26,831 nucleotides of DNA from JAGORY01 sp964517585 (lineage in GTDB: Bacteria > Patescibacteriota > Gracilibacteria > Peribacterales > Peribacteraceae), in contig CAZFCB010000018.1 of the NCBI GenBank assembly GCA_964517585.1, positions 1-26,831 of the forward strand, read 5' to 3'. The notes below the pieces were generated by a model. It saw nothing but the letters and a program-made list of their open reading frames with translations, did no database searches and was not told the origin of the DNA. Of this stretch, positions 15,955 to 22,772 are shown piece after piece. A program made the position numbers and the translations under genes. The first letter of the stretch is position 1. Each line of letters opens with the position of its first letter.

Positions 15955-17196
15955 CTACACCTTGATCTTCTCCTTCATCACATAGTACTGCTGCGCAATG
16001 CCGAAGAGCGTTGAGACTGCCCAGTATAGCGAAACTGCTACGGGGAACTGGAACGCGAAGAATCCGATCATGAGAGGCATGATATACATCATGACTGTTT
16101 GCTGATCGAGCTCTGGAATCCATGATTTCTTTCCCTGCGGCTTTACGACGATTTCGTCTGACTTCTTTTTTTGCTTCGACATCATCATCTTCATCTGAAT
16201 GAACTGAAGCACTACAAGAAGTGGCGGCATGATGAACAGGCTCGGTTTCAAGAGATCAAATCCGAGGAAAGAGTGTCCCAAGAACATCGGAGGAAGATCG
16301 AGGTAGAACGAGTACAGCATGTGCCTGCTCGTTTCAATGCTGACGCCAGACTTCACGACGAAGAAGAGTCCAATGAGAATCGGAAGCTGAAGAAGAGTCG
16401 GTAAGCAGGATTGGAGTGGATTTATTTTCATCTCTTTCCAGAGCTTCATTGTTTCCTCCTGCACACGCGACGCATCATTTGGGAATTTCTTTTTAATCTC
16501 ATCCATTCGTGGTTGCATTAATTGAAGTTTTCTCTGCCCCTCAAGTGCATGTTGATTTGGTATCAACAGAATCAGTTTTACAAAAATCGTCAGTAAAACA
16601 ATGGCAAGGCCGAGGTTGTGTCCTGGCACCCACGAAGCGATGAAAACGAGTGCGTTATAGAGTGGCTTTGTGATGAACGTGCGAAAGAGTTTGGTAAAGA
16701 ACCCTACCTCTCGAATCACAAATCGCACAGAAGCACGGTCGTCTTTGTTGCCTTCCGCAAACTTCTCCGGAAGATCGATACTTGCTTCGTACTCCCCAAC
16801 TTTTTCAAAGAGCGAATATTTCCAACTCGCCAAATTTACTTCAGCTTTTCCGCCTGCTTTGATCATGAGAAGTTCTGTACACGGAAGGACAGATTGATGT
16901 GCCATGAGATCAGTCTTTTTTTCCTGCTCACCGACACCCTCTACAAGGGCAATATTGACTGGCGGTTGTGGACAACGTGATTGTAGTGGAAGGTCTTTAT
17001 CAGTTTGATTACGGATGATGACCACCGGATCATTTCCTTCGGTAACTTTCGCAGATTCCATACTCATGACAATGGTCGGTTCTCTCTTTTCGTTTTTCGG
17101 GAAAAAATATGAGAGCGCGTAGTTTGTCACAAAAAATAATGCGACAAATGTCACGAGAAATTCGAGTGTCGATAGTTTGGATTTCTTGTCAGCCAA
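15955..17196 (-). CDS. yidC: Membrane protein insertase YidC
   Basis: Inserts and folds membrane proteins, alone or with Sec. The 413-residue protein has an N-terminal membrane segment (LEFLVTFVALFFVTNYALSY), an extracytoplasmic domain to about residue 165, then the conserved YidC/Oxa1 core: FITKPLYNALVFIASWVPGH, GLAIVLLTIFVKLILLIP, the cytoplasmic QRKLQLMQPRMDEIKKKF hairpin, CLPTLLQLPILIGLFFVV, and terminal segments ending in SLYWAVSTLFGIAQQYYV. The extracytoplasmic domain is smaller than that of proteobacteria. The best start is TTG (17196), three nt after the rnpA stop, suggesting translational coupling. rnpA-yidC adjacency is the common bacterial order. Confidence 0.95.
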   Translation of the reverse strand: MADKKSKLSTLEFLVTFVALFFVTNYALSYFFPKNEKREPTIVMSMESAKVTEGNDPVVIIRNQTDKDLPLQSRCPQPPVNIALVEGVGEQEKKTDLMAHQSVLPCTELLMIKAGGKAEVNLASWKYSLFEKVGEYEASIDLPEKFAEGNKDDRASVRFVIREVGFFTKLFRTFITKPLYNALVFIASWVPGHNLGLAIVLLTIFVKLILLIPNQHALEGQRKLQLMQPRMDEIKKKFPNDASRVQEETMKLWKEMKINPLQSCLPTLLQLPILIGLFFVVKSGVSIETSRHMLYSFYLDLPPMFLGHSFLGFDLLKPSLFIMPPLLVVLQFIQMKMMMSKQKKKSDEIVVKPQGKKSWIPELDQQTVMMYIMPLMIGFFAFQFPVAVSLYWAVSTLFGIAQQYYVMKEKIKV

Positions 17197-17199
17197 AGT

Positions 17200-17649
17200 T
17201 TAGAGAGTAGCGAGTAAATGTCCCGCATCGACGATCAGTTCATCAAACGGTGCAGACAGGCTAGACGAACGAGGGATGAGGAGCAACTGAACTGATCGCG
17301 AAAGGGGCTGCACCCCTCTCGCGGTCTCACCCCTTTTGTGGAGCGCTCCAGCGACGGAACCCGCGAGACCCGTCGCTTCGCGCGGCCTTTCTCCCAACGC
17401 TGTCATATCTACCATAACCAGTCTCATCGCTTCTCTGCACCTACGACGCATGCGATTACGCTTCACAGCGGATTTGTGAAGTTTTACTGACGTCAAGACG
17501 CCAATATATAACCCCGCAGGTGCTGTGTCTGGCAGTGTGCGAGGAAGCCCTTTAAGTATACGCGCCTGAAAATGTTTCCCTTTCCACATGATTCCCTTTT
17601 GCTTCACTCGCTCACACACTTTACGGCCGGAGAGTCGGTAGAGTTTCAT
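17200..17649 (-). CDS. rnpA: Ribonuclease P protein component (with in-frame insertion)
   Basis: Protein subunit of RNase P, which trims tRNA 5' ends with the catalytic RNA. The 149-residue protein has the family core: YRLSGRK near the N-terminus, GLYIGVLTSVKLHKSAVKRNRMRRRCREAMR (the RNR RNA-binding motif), and the final strand/helix VQLLLIPRSSSLSAPFDELIVDAGHLL. Between them, residues ~91-118 are an insertion encoded by a GC-rich stem-loop repeat, explaining the length above the usual ~110-125. The ATG at 17649 follows a CTCTTTCCCT tract with no SD. It is followed three nt later by yidC. rpmH, usually just upstream, is absent; a heptad repeat and the divergent gatC lie there. Confidence 0.93.
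   Translation of the reverse strand: MKLYRLSGRKVCERVKQKGIMWKGKHFQARILKGLPRTLPDTAPAGLYIGVLTSVKLHKSAVKRNRMRRRCREAMRLVMVDMTALGERPREATGLAGSVAGALHKRGETARGVQPLSRSVQLLLIPRSSSLSAPFDELIVDAGHLLATL
17296..17379 (-). repeat. GC-rich paired stem-loop element, copy 2 (in frame in rnpA)
   Basis: On the minus strand it starts GAAG, then an 8-bp stem AGCGACGG (17377-17370)/CCGTCGCT (17357-17350) with loop core TCTCGCGGG, then GGAGC. A second stem, AAAGGGG/CCCCTTT, follows, and the end is CGCGA. It matches copy 1 (7081-7174) in order, loop, flanks and reading frame, while the stem bases differ in a compensatory way. Confidence 0.75.
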
Positions 17650-17693
17650 AGGGAAAGAGTATCAGAGTTTTGCCATGCCATTGATATACAGAC

Positions 17694-17810
17694 GTAGTAA
17701 GTAGTAAGTAGTAGGTAGTAGGTAGTAAGTAGTAGGTAGTAAGTAGTAGGTAGTGCGGAGCATGCAGGTTTGTTCCTTGCCTACTCACTACAAACTACTC
17801 ACTACTCACT
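17694..17810. repeat. Heptad repeat hairpin between rnpA and gatC
   Basis: Nine consecutive 7-mers (GTAGTAA or GTAGTAG, the last GTAGTGC) occupy 17694-17756. After a 24-nt spacer, the reverse-complement type follows (CTACTCA, CTACAAA, CTACTCA, CTACTCA; 17781-17808). The two halves could form a long hairpin. The right arm matches sequence in the 23S rRNA insertion. The array sits between two divergent genes and abuts the gatC -10. Confidence 0.8.
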
Positions 17811-17811
17811 G

Positions 17812-17817
17812 TACTAT
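17812..17817 (+). promoter_or_regulatory. Candidate gatC -10 box
   Basis: TACTAT lies 8 nt before the gatC ATG (17826), so a transcript would start at or within about 2 nt of the start codon (a nearly leaderless mRNA). No good -35 is present; the heptad repeat occupies that position. Confidence 0.3.
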
Positions 17818-17825
17818 GTAGTCCT

Positions 17826-18122
17826 ATGTCCGCCCTTACACGAGATCAAGTCCTGCACATAGCCAAGCTTGCACGTCTGACGTTAGAGTCAGATGAAATT
17901 GACAAAATGGCAAAGGAACTTAGCTCTATTCTGACGTACATTGAGATGTTACATGAAGTCGACACGACCTCAGTAGAGCCAACCGCACAGATCACAGGTC
18001 TCACAAATGCACTGCGAGAGGATATCGTCATTCCAAGTGAGGCAACGCCTGATCTTTTGTTACATTGCTCACCACTCCCCGTCACAGATCATCAGATCAC
18101 AGCACCTCATGCACATGGATAA
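17826..18122 (+). CDS. gatC: Aspartyl/glutamyl-tRNA amidotransferase subunit C
   Basis: Small subunit that stabilises GatA and bridges it to GatB in the enzyme converting Glu-tRNA-Gln (and Asp-tRNA-Asn) to the amide. At 98 residues it has the family length and pattern: ltRDQVLHIAKLARLTLESDEIDKMAKELSSILTYIEML near the N-terminus, VDTTSVEPTAQITGLTNALRED in the middle. It starts at ATG 17826, nearly at the predicted transcription start. Its end overlaps the start of gatA, a typical coupled arrangement. gatB is not in the window. Confidence 0.95.
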   Translation: MSALTRDQVLHIAKLARLTLESDEIDKMAKELSSILTYIEMLHEVDTTSVEPTAQITGLTNALREDIVIPSEATPDLLLHCSPLPVTDHQITAPHAHG

Positions 18123-19578
18123 ATCTATGCTCTCCGGTCTTACCATTTCAGAGGCACATGTGAAGCTCCGGAAGAAAGAAATTTCTTCCGAAGAACTGAC
18201 GCGTTCGTGCATCGAGCGCATTGAAAAAATCGATGGAAAACTCAACGCCGTCGTTCACCGAAATTTTGATAACGCGCTCAGCGAGGCAAAAAAAATTGAC
18301 GCAAAAGGATCGTTCGAATCGCCGCTCTCCGGCATTCCGTATCTTGCAAAAGATGTGTACTGCGAAGCAGGTGTAAAGACGACCGCGTGCTCGAATATGC
18401 TTCGCAATAAAGACTACGTTCCACCGTTCGATTCCACGACGACGAAGCGTCTCAAAAAAGCTGGTGCCATTTCCATCGGCAAGACGAATACCGATGAATT
18501 TACCATGGGTGCTTCCACAGAAACTTCATGCTACGGCGTGACACGAAATCCGTGGGACTTTACGCGCGTTGCAGGCGGCAGTTCGGGGGGATCGGCAGCT
18601 GCGGTCAGTGCGGACGAAGCTATCTTCGCCATGGGTACAGATACCGGTGGATCCATCAGGCAGCCGGCAGGTTTTTGTGGAATTGCAGGGCTCCGCAGTA
18701 CCTACGGACGCACGAGTCGATACGGCGTTATGAGTATGGCAAGCTCGCTTGATACCACGGGAGCTCTCTGCAAATCAGTAGAGGATCTTGCGATCGTTTT
18801 GGAGGCCACAGCTGGTAAAGATGTGATGGATGGTACAACATCGGATACACCTGTGGAGCCCTACAGTACGCTTAAAAATAATGTGAAGGGTCTACGGATT
18901 GGGCTTCCGAAGGAATACTTTATCGAGGGCATTCGACCAGACTGTGAGAAGGCAGTTCGTGATGCAGCCGCTCTCTACAAAAGTATGGGTGCAGAACTCA
19001 TAGACATCTCTCTTCCACATACGAAGTATGCCGTCGCCACCTACTACATTCTCTGCCCAAGTGAAGTCAGCTCGAACATGGCGCGGTATGACGGCCTACG
19101 ATATGGCCACACTGTGAAGCAGCCTACTGATCTCATCGATTACTACGAGCGTGTACGGAGTGAAGGATTTGGCGCAGAAGTAAAGAGACGCATCATGATT
19201 GGAACATACGCACTCTCTGCAGGATATTTTGATGCGTATTATCTGAAGGCGCAAAAAGTACGAACACTCATCCGTAAAGATTTTGACGACGCATTCACGA
19301 ACGTCGATGTGATCCTTTCGCCTGTGTCACCGCATCCAGCCTTTACAGTCGGAGCCAACGCAGCAGATCCTGTTGCGATGTACCTCGAAGACGTCTTCAC
19401 CGTGGCGCAGGTTATGGCAGGTATCCCGTGTCTTTCTGTACCCTGTGGATTTAGCACAGAAGGGCTTCCAATAGGGCTCCAGCTCATGGGGCCGCAATGG
19501 GGAGAGCACCTTATTTTGAATACTGCCTACGCCTATGAACAGGCGACGAAGTGGCACAAGAAAAAACCGATACTTTGA
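18109..19578 (+). CDS. gatA: Aspartyl/glutamyl-tRNA amidotransferase subunit A
   Basis: Glutaminase subunit releasing ammonia from glutamine for tRNA-bound Glu/Asp amidation. About 489 residues, with the amidase signature complete: Lys81 (YLAKDVYCEAG), cis-Ser158 (VAGGSSGGSAAAVS) and nucleophile Ser182 (GTDTGGSIRQPAGFCG). Other marks are TYGRTSRYGVMSMASSLD and, near the end, GIPCLSVPCGFSTEGLPIGLQLMGP. It overlaps gatC by a few codons. Starts at 18109 or 18115 (ATGGATAA overlap) are both plausible; a longer in-frame extension into gatC is not protein-like. It is adjacent to gatC but separate from gatB, so the complex must be assembled from at least two loci. It ends in TGA. Confidence 0.96.
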   Translation: MHMDKSMLSGLTISEAHVKLRKKEISSEELTRSCIERIEKIDGKLNAVVHRNFDNALSEAKKIDAKGSFESPLSGIPYLAKDVYCEAGVKTTACSNMLRNKDYVPPFDSTTTKRLKKAGAISIGKTNTDEFTMGASTETSCYGVTRNPWDFTRVAGGSSGGSAAAVSADEAIFAMGTDTGGSIRQPAGFCGIAGLRSTYGRTSRYGVMSMASSLDTTGALCKSVEDLAIVLEATAGKDVMDGTTSDTPVEPYSTLKNNVKGLRIGLPKEYFIEGIRPDCEKAVRDAAALYKSMGAELIDISLPHTKYAVATYYILCPSEVSSNMARYDGLRYGHTVKQPTDLIDYYERVRSEGFGAEVKRRIMIGTYALSAGYFDAYYLKAQKVRTLIRKDFDDAFTNVDVILSPVSPHPAFTVGANAADPVAMYLEDVFTVAQVMAGIPCLSVPCGFSTEGLPIGLQLMGPQWGEHLILNTAYAYEQATKWHKKKPIL

Positions 19579-19954
19579 GTAGAGACATTCTGTTCTTTGT
19601 GTCTGAACGGCAGAGTGAATTAATTGTATAACTATTTCCGAAACTACGGAGTTATGAACGCACAGTCATCACTACATGTGTTTGCATGTGGATCTTCGGG
19701 GTCCGTTGGATCACAAGGCTCCGGATTCTCATGAAGTCCGTTCCCACAGAATGGCGTCACAGGTGCGCATTGTTGATCCCATATTTTTGTCGTGCCTTGC
19801 CGAATGATGAAGCAAGATTGTGGCGCTGAAAGATCTGGAATTATTGCTAGATTTGGTCAGGGGAAAAATGTGCTCGTGACAATTTTTGAAGGAAAGGCAC
19901 TCCTATAAAGAATCGACCCTTTGACGTTGTAACCACTGTCGCTTCATTTGTAGT
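19579..19954. other. Region between gatA and the FG-GAP cluster
   Basis: A ~375-bp gap between convergent genes. It holds the remnant of a Cys-rich protein on the minus strand (19644-19856) and degenerate sequence up to the end of the FG-GAP gene. No clear intrinsic terminator for either flanking gene was identified. Confidence 0.5.
19644..19856 (-). pseudogene. C-terminal remnant of a Cys-rich secreted protein
   Basis: A 70-residue open frame on the minus strand reads APQSCFIIRQGTTKIWDQQC, then APVTPFCGNGLHENPEPCDP and TDPEDPHANTCSDDCAFITP, ending in TAG. The spacing of Cys residues and the CGNGxxEnPEpCDP motif recall the DUF4215/myxo-disulfide repeats of the neighbouring proteins. There is no start codon. 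A TGA (19857-19859) interrupts the frame, and similar-looking sequence (SGYNVKGSILYRSAFPS) continues upstream until another TGA. I read this as the broken tail of a fourth member of the exoprotein cluster. Confidence 0.5.
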
Positions 19955-22690
19955 CTATCTGTTACTGAGGAAGATTGAGACAATATTGCCGGTTGTATAG
20001 CCCACTGCAAGATCTCCTCTTCCGTCGTTGTTCAGGTCGCCGATGGCGACGGAACTGGGATATATCTCAGTCTGATAACTGATATCGTCAGTGAAGACGC
20101 CATCACCTTTATTGAAGAAAACAGAAACAAAATTGTGGCCAAAATTCTGTGTTGCATTGTCGTCAAAATTCGACACCGCTACATCCATCTCGCCATCGTC
20201 ATTCAGGTAACCGATGGCGACGGAGGTGGGATGTTTTTTTGTGTGAAAATCGAGTGTAGCGGGGAAGGTGCCATCACCATTATTCAGGAAAATGGAAATT
20301 GAATTGCTCACATAATTTGCGACTGCAAGATCCATTATCCCATCGTTATTAAGATCGCCGATGGCGATGAAGGTGGGGGTTGTTCCGGTCTGGTAATCCA
20401 CCTTGGCTGCGAAGATGCCGTCGCCGTTATTCAGAAAAACGGAAACGGAGTTGCTGCTGACATTCGTCACTGCGAGATCCATCTTTCCATCGCCATTCAA
20501 GTCTCCGATAGCAGCAGATTTGGGATCTGTCCCGGTTTGGTAATCCACCTTTGTGGCGAAGGTACCGTCGCCGTTATTGCGAAAAATGGAAACGGAGTTG
20601 CTCCCGCCATTCGTGACTGCGAGATCCATCTTTCCATCGCCATTCAAGTCGCCAATGGCGACGGAGGTGGGGTCTTCGTCCGTCGAATAATCGATTCTTG
20701 GCTTGTAATCGACCTCGAAGCCGGTAAAGCCGTTACCGTCATTATGTAAGATTGAGACGGAATTACTACGGCCATTTGCCGTCGCAAGGTCCGCTTTGCC
20801 ATCGCCGTTCAGGTCGCCAATGGCGACGGATTGTGGGCCTGATCCGGTCGTGAAATCTTTTCTATAGGAGAATGTGCCGTCACCGTCATTGAGTATGACT
20901 GAGACGGAATTACCAAGGTCATTTGCCGACGCAAAATCTGCTTTGCCATCGCCGTTCAGGTCGCCGATAGCTACGGAGTTAGCTATGATGCCAGTCGCAT
21001 AATTTCTCATGACGGCAAATGTACCGTTATTGAGGAAGATCGAGATAGAGTAGCTACTGCTATTCACTACTCCAAAATCCGCTTTGCCATCGCCGTTCAG
21101 GTCGCCAATGGCGACAGAGTATGGCGTTGTTCCTGTAGCAAAATCTTTTTTGTACGAGAAAATACCATAGCCATCATTGCGGAAAACTGAGACTGAATTG
21201 CTGGCAAGATTGGCCACCGCAATATCAGCTATGCCATTGCTATTCAGGTCACCGATGGCGACGGAGTTTGGGCTTGTTTCCGTCTGATAATCAACTTTGG
21301 CTGCGAAGGTGCCGTTACCGTTATTGCGGAAAACCGAGACTGAATTGCCGACAAGATTGGTCACCGCAATATCAGCTATCCCATCGCTATTCAGGTCACC
21401 GATGGCGACGGACGTTGGGTTTGCTCCCGTCTGATAGTCAAGCTTGGCTGCGAAGATGCCGTTACCGTTATTGCGGAAAATGGACACGGAGTTGCTGCTG
21501 CCATTCGTCACTGCGAGATCCGCTTTGTTATCGTCATTCAGGTCACCGATGGCGACAGACATTGGGTTTGCTCCCGTCTGATAGTCCGCCTTGGCTGCGA
21601 AGATGCCGTTATCGTTATTCAGGAAAACGGAAACGGAGTTGCTGCTGTAATTCGCCACTGCGAGATCCATCTTTCCATCGCCATTCAGGTCTCCAATGGC
21701 AACAGATTTTGGATCTGCCCCAGTTTGGTAATCCACCTTGGCAGTAAAGGTTTCATTGCCGCTATTCAGGAAAACGGAAACTGACCTGCTACTGTAATTC
21801 GCCACTGCGAGATCCATCTTTCCATCGCCATTCAGGTCTTCAATGGCGACGGAGGTTGGGTTTGTTCCGGTCTGGTAATCCACCTTGGCGACGAAGGTAC
21901 CATTGCCGTTATTCAGGAAAACGGAGACCGAGTTGGTGCTGTAATTCGCCACTGCGAGATCCTCTATTCCATCGCCATTCAAATCACCGATGGCGACGGA
22001 TCTTGGATGTCTTTCCGTCTGACCACCTGATTCGGAGGTAAAAGAAATCGGATTGATATTCATATGGCAGCGAGCTTCTCGCTGATCGATAAGATCGTCA
22101 CCATCATTGTCATTTCCATCGCTACATTCATTATTGAGTGTGCACTGGTTACTACAACCATCTTCCGTATTCAATCCTTCGTCACAGGCTTCGGAACCTT
22201 CTTTGATACCGTCGCCGCAGACGGGATCCAGCGTACAGACGTTGGGGGTTGCGGTGTTGCAGGAGTAACCGGATTCGACCCTACAGGTAGCGGAGCAGCC
22301 GTCGTTATTATTTACGTTACCATCATCACACTGTTCTCCTGCATCTACGACGCCATTGGCACACACTGCCACAAGAAATGCACGAATGCTCGTGATGAGA
22401 ATCGTTAAATCCGTGCGGTCAACAGTGCCACTTGCATTCAGGTCGTACGATTGATCATTCTGGAGGGCGATAGCGCGGATCATATTTGTGAGAACCTTGC
22501 GCATTTCTCGCACGGAAAAAATGCCGTCCTGATTCGTATCGCCAAGCGTAAGCACTGCATCATCCGTCAAAGAACCTCGAAGCATGCGAGTGGATCCAAA
22601 GAGAGAAGTGGCGACGAGTATGGTGAGCGCAAGACTCAGGAGGAAGCGCCGGGAATGGACGAGTTGAGCGAGTGGCATACGAGTGGTCAT
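19955..22690 (-). CDS. Secreted dockerin-like/DUF4215/FG-GAP protein with 14 propeller repeats
   Basis: About 911 residues from the ATG at 22690 (MTTRMPLAQLV), which suits the extended -10 at 22712-22720. A charged start and hydrophobic segment (FLLSLALTILVATSLFG) form a signal or anchor. Next comes a dockerin-like pair of Ca-binding loops (GDTNQDGIFS and YDLNASGTVD), then two Cys-rich DUF4215-type repeats (GEQCDDGNVNNNDGCS; SEACDEGLNTEDGCS) and a CSDGNDNDGDDLID motif. From there to the end are 14 FG-GAP repeats of ~49 residues with consensus SVAIGDLNGDGKxDLAVxN...SVSVFxNNGNGTFxAKVDYQTG. Fourteen equals two seven-bladed propellers of the integrin-alpha type, with a Ca loop (DLNGDGKMD) in most blades. 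Likely a surface or released adhesion/binding protein; the ligand is unknown. Confidence 0.9.
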   Translation of the reverse strand: MTTRMPLAQLVHSRRFLLSLALTILVATSLFGSTRMLRGSLTDDAVLTLGDTNQDGIFSVREMRKVLTNMIRAIALQNDQSYDLNASGTVDRTDLTILITSIRAFLVAVCANGVVDAGEQCDDGNVNNNDGCSATCRVESGYSCNTATPNVCTLDPVCGDGIKEGSEACDEGLNTEDGCSNQCTLNNECSDGNDNDGDDLIDQREARCHMNINPISFTSESGGQTERHPRSVAIGDLNGDGIEDLAVANYSTNSVSVFLNNGNGTFVAKVDYQTGTNPTSVAIEDLNGDGKMDLAVANYSSRSVSVFLNSGNETFTAKVDYQTGADPKSVAIGDLNGDGKMDLAVANYSSNSVSVFLNNDNGIFAAKADYQTGANPMSVAIGDLNDDNKADLAVTNGSSNSVSIFRNNGNGIFAAKLDYQTGANPTSVAIGDLNSDGIADIAVTNLVGNSVSVFRNNGNGTFAAKVDYQTETSPNSVAIGDLNSNGIADIAVANLASNSVSVFRNDGYGIFSYKKDFATGTTPYSVAIGDLNGDGKADFGVVNSSSYSISIFLNNGTFAVMRNYATGIIANSVAIGDLNGDGKADFASANDLGNSVSVILNDGDGTFSYRKDFTTGSGPQSVAIGDLNGDGKADLATANGRSNSVSILHNDGNGFTGFEVDYKPRIDYSTDEDPTSVAIGDLNGDGKMDLAVTNGGSNSVSIFRNNGDGTFATKVDYQTGTDPKSAAIGDLNGDGKMDLAVTNVSSNSVSVFLNNGDGIFAAKVDYQTGTTPTFIAIGDLNNDGIMDLAVANYVSNSISIFLNNGDGTFPATLDFHTKKHPTSVAIGYLNDDGEMDVAVSNFDDNATQNFGHNFVSVFFNKGDGVFTDDISYQTEIYPSSVAIGDLNNDGRGDLAVGYTTGNIVSIFLSNR
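20000..21990. repeat. 147-bp tandem coding repeats (FG-GAP blades)
   Basis: The FG-GAP blades are encoded by roughly 147-bp units that remain very similar at DNA level (for example recurring GCCATCGCCATTCAGGT and CCGATGGCGACGGA blocks on the plus strand). This indicates recent expansion or homogenisation. Such an array is prone to copy-number change and misassembly. Confidence 0.75.
22376..22640. repeat. Duplicated head segment shared by the exoprotein genes
   Basis: This segment encodes the leader and dockerin-like domain. It is nearly identical at DNA level to about 23986-24230, and 26572-26831 matches 23895-24155 with few differences. Similarity drops outside the head. Silent sites are also conserved, so this reflects recent duplication or gene conversion and not just protein-level constraint. 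Confidence 0.75.
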
Positions 22691-22711
22691 TGTGTGCACA
22701 ATAATCTGTTT

Positions 22712-22730
22712 ATTATAGCATATGTATGCT
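22712..22730 (-). promoter_or_regulatory. Extended -10 promoter with overlapping palindrome
   Basis: The minus strand reads TGCTATAAT: a perfect TATAAT (22717-22712) with a TG extension. The palindrome AGCATATGTATGCT (22717-22730; 6-bp arms, 2-bp centre) covers the TG and the spacer, where a regulator dimer could bind. The predicted start near 22705 leaves ~15 nt before the ATG at 22690. Confidence 0.6.
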
Positions 22731-22772
22731 AAAAAATCCATGATTCAATCAAATGAAATACCCACTCTGACG

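Noticed and set aside
18007..18108. Upstream extension of gatA
   Set aside because: It overlaps gatC almost entirely in another frame, and homologues start near MDKSMLSGLT.
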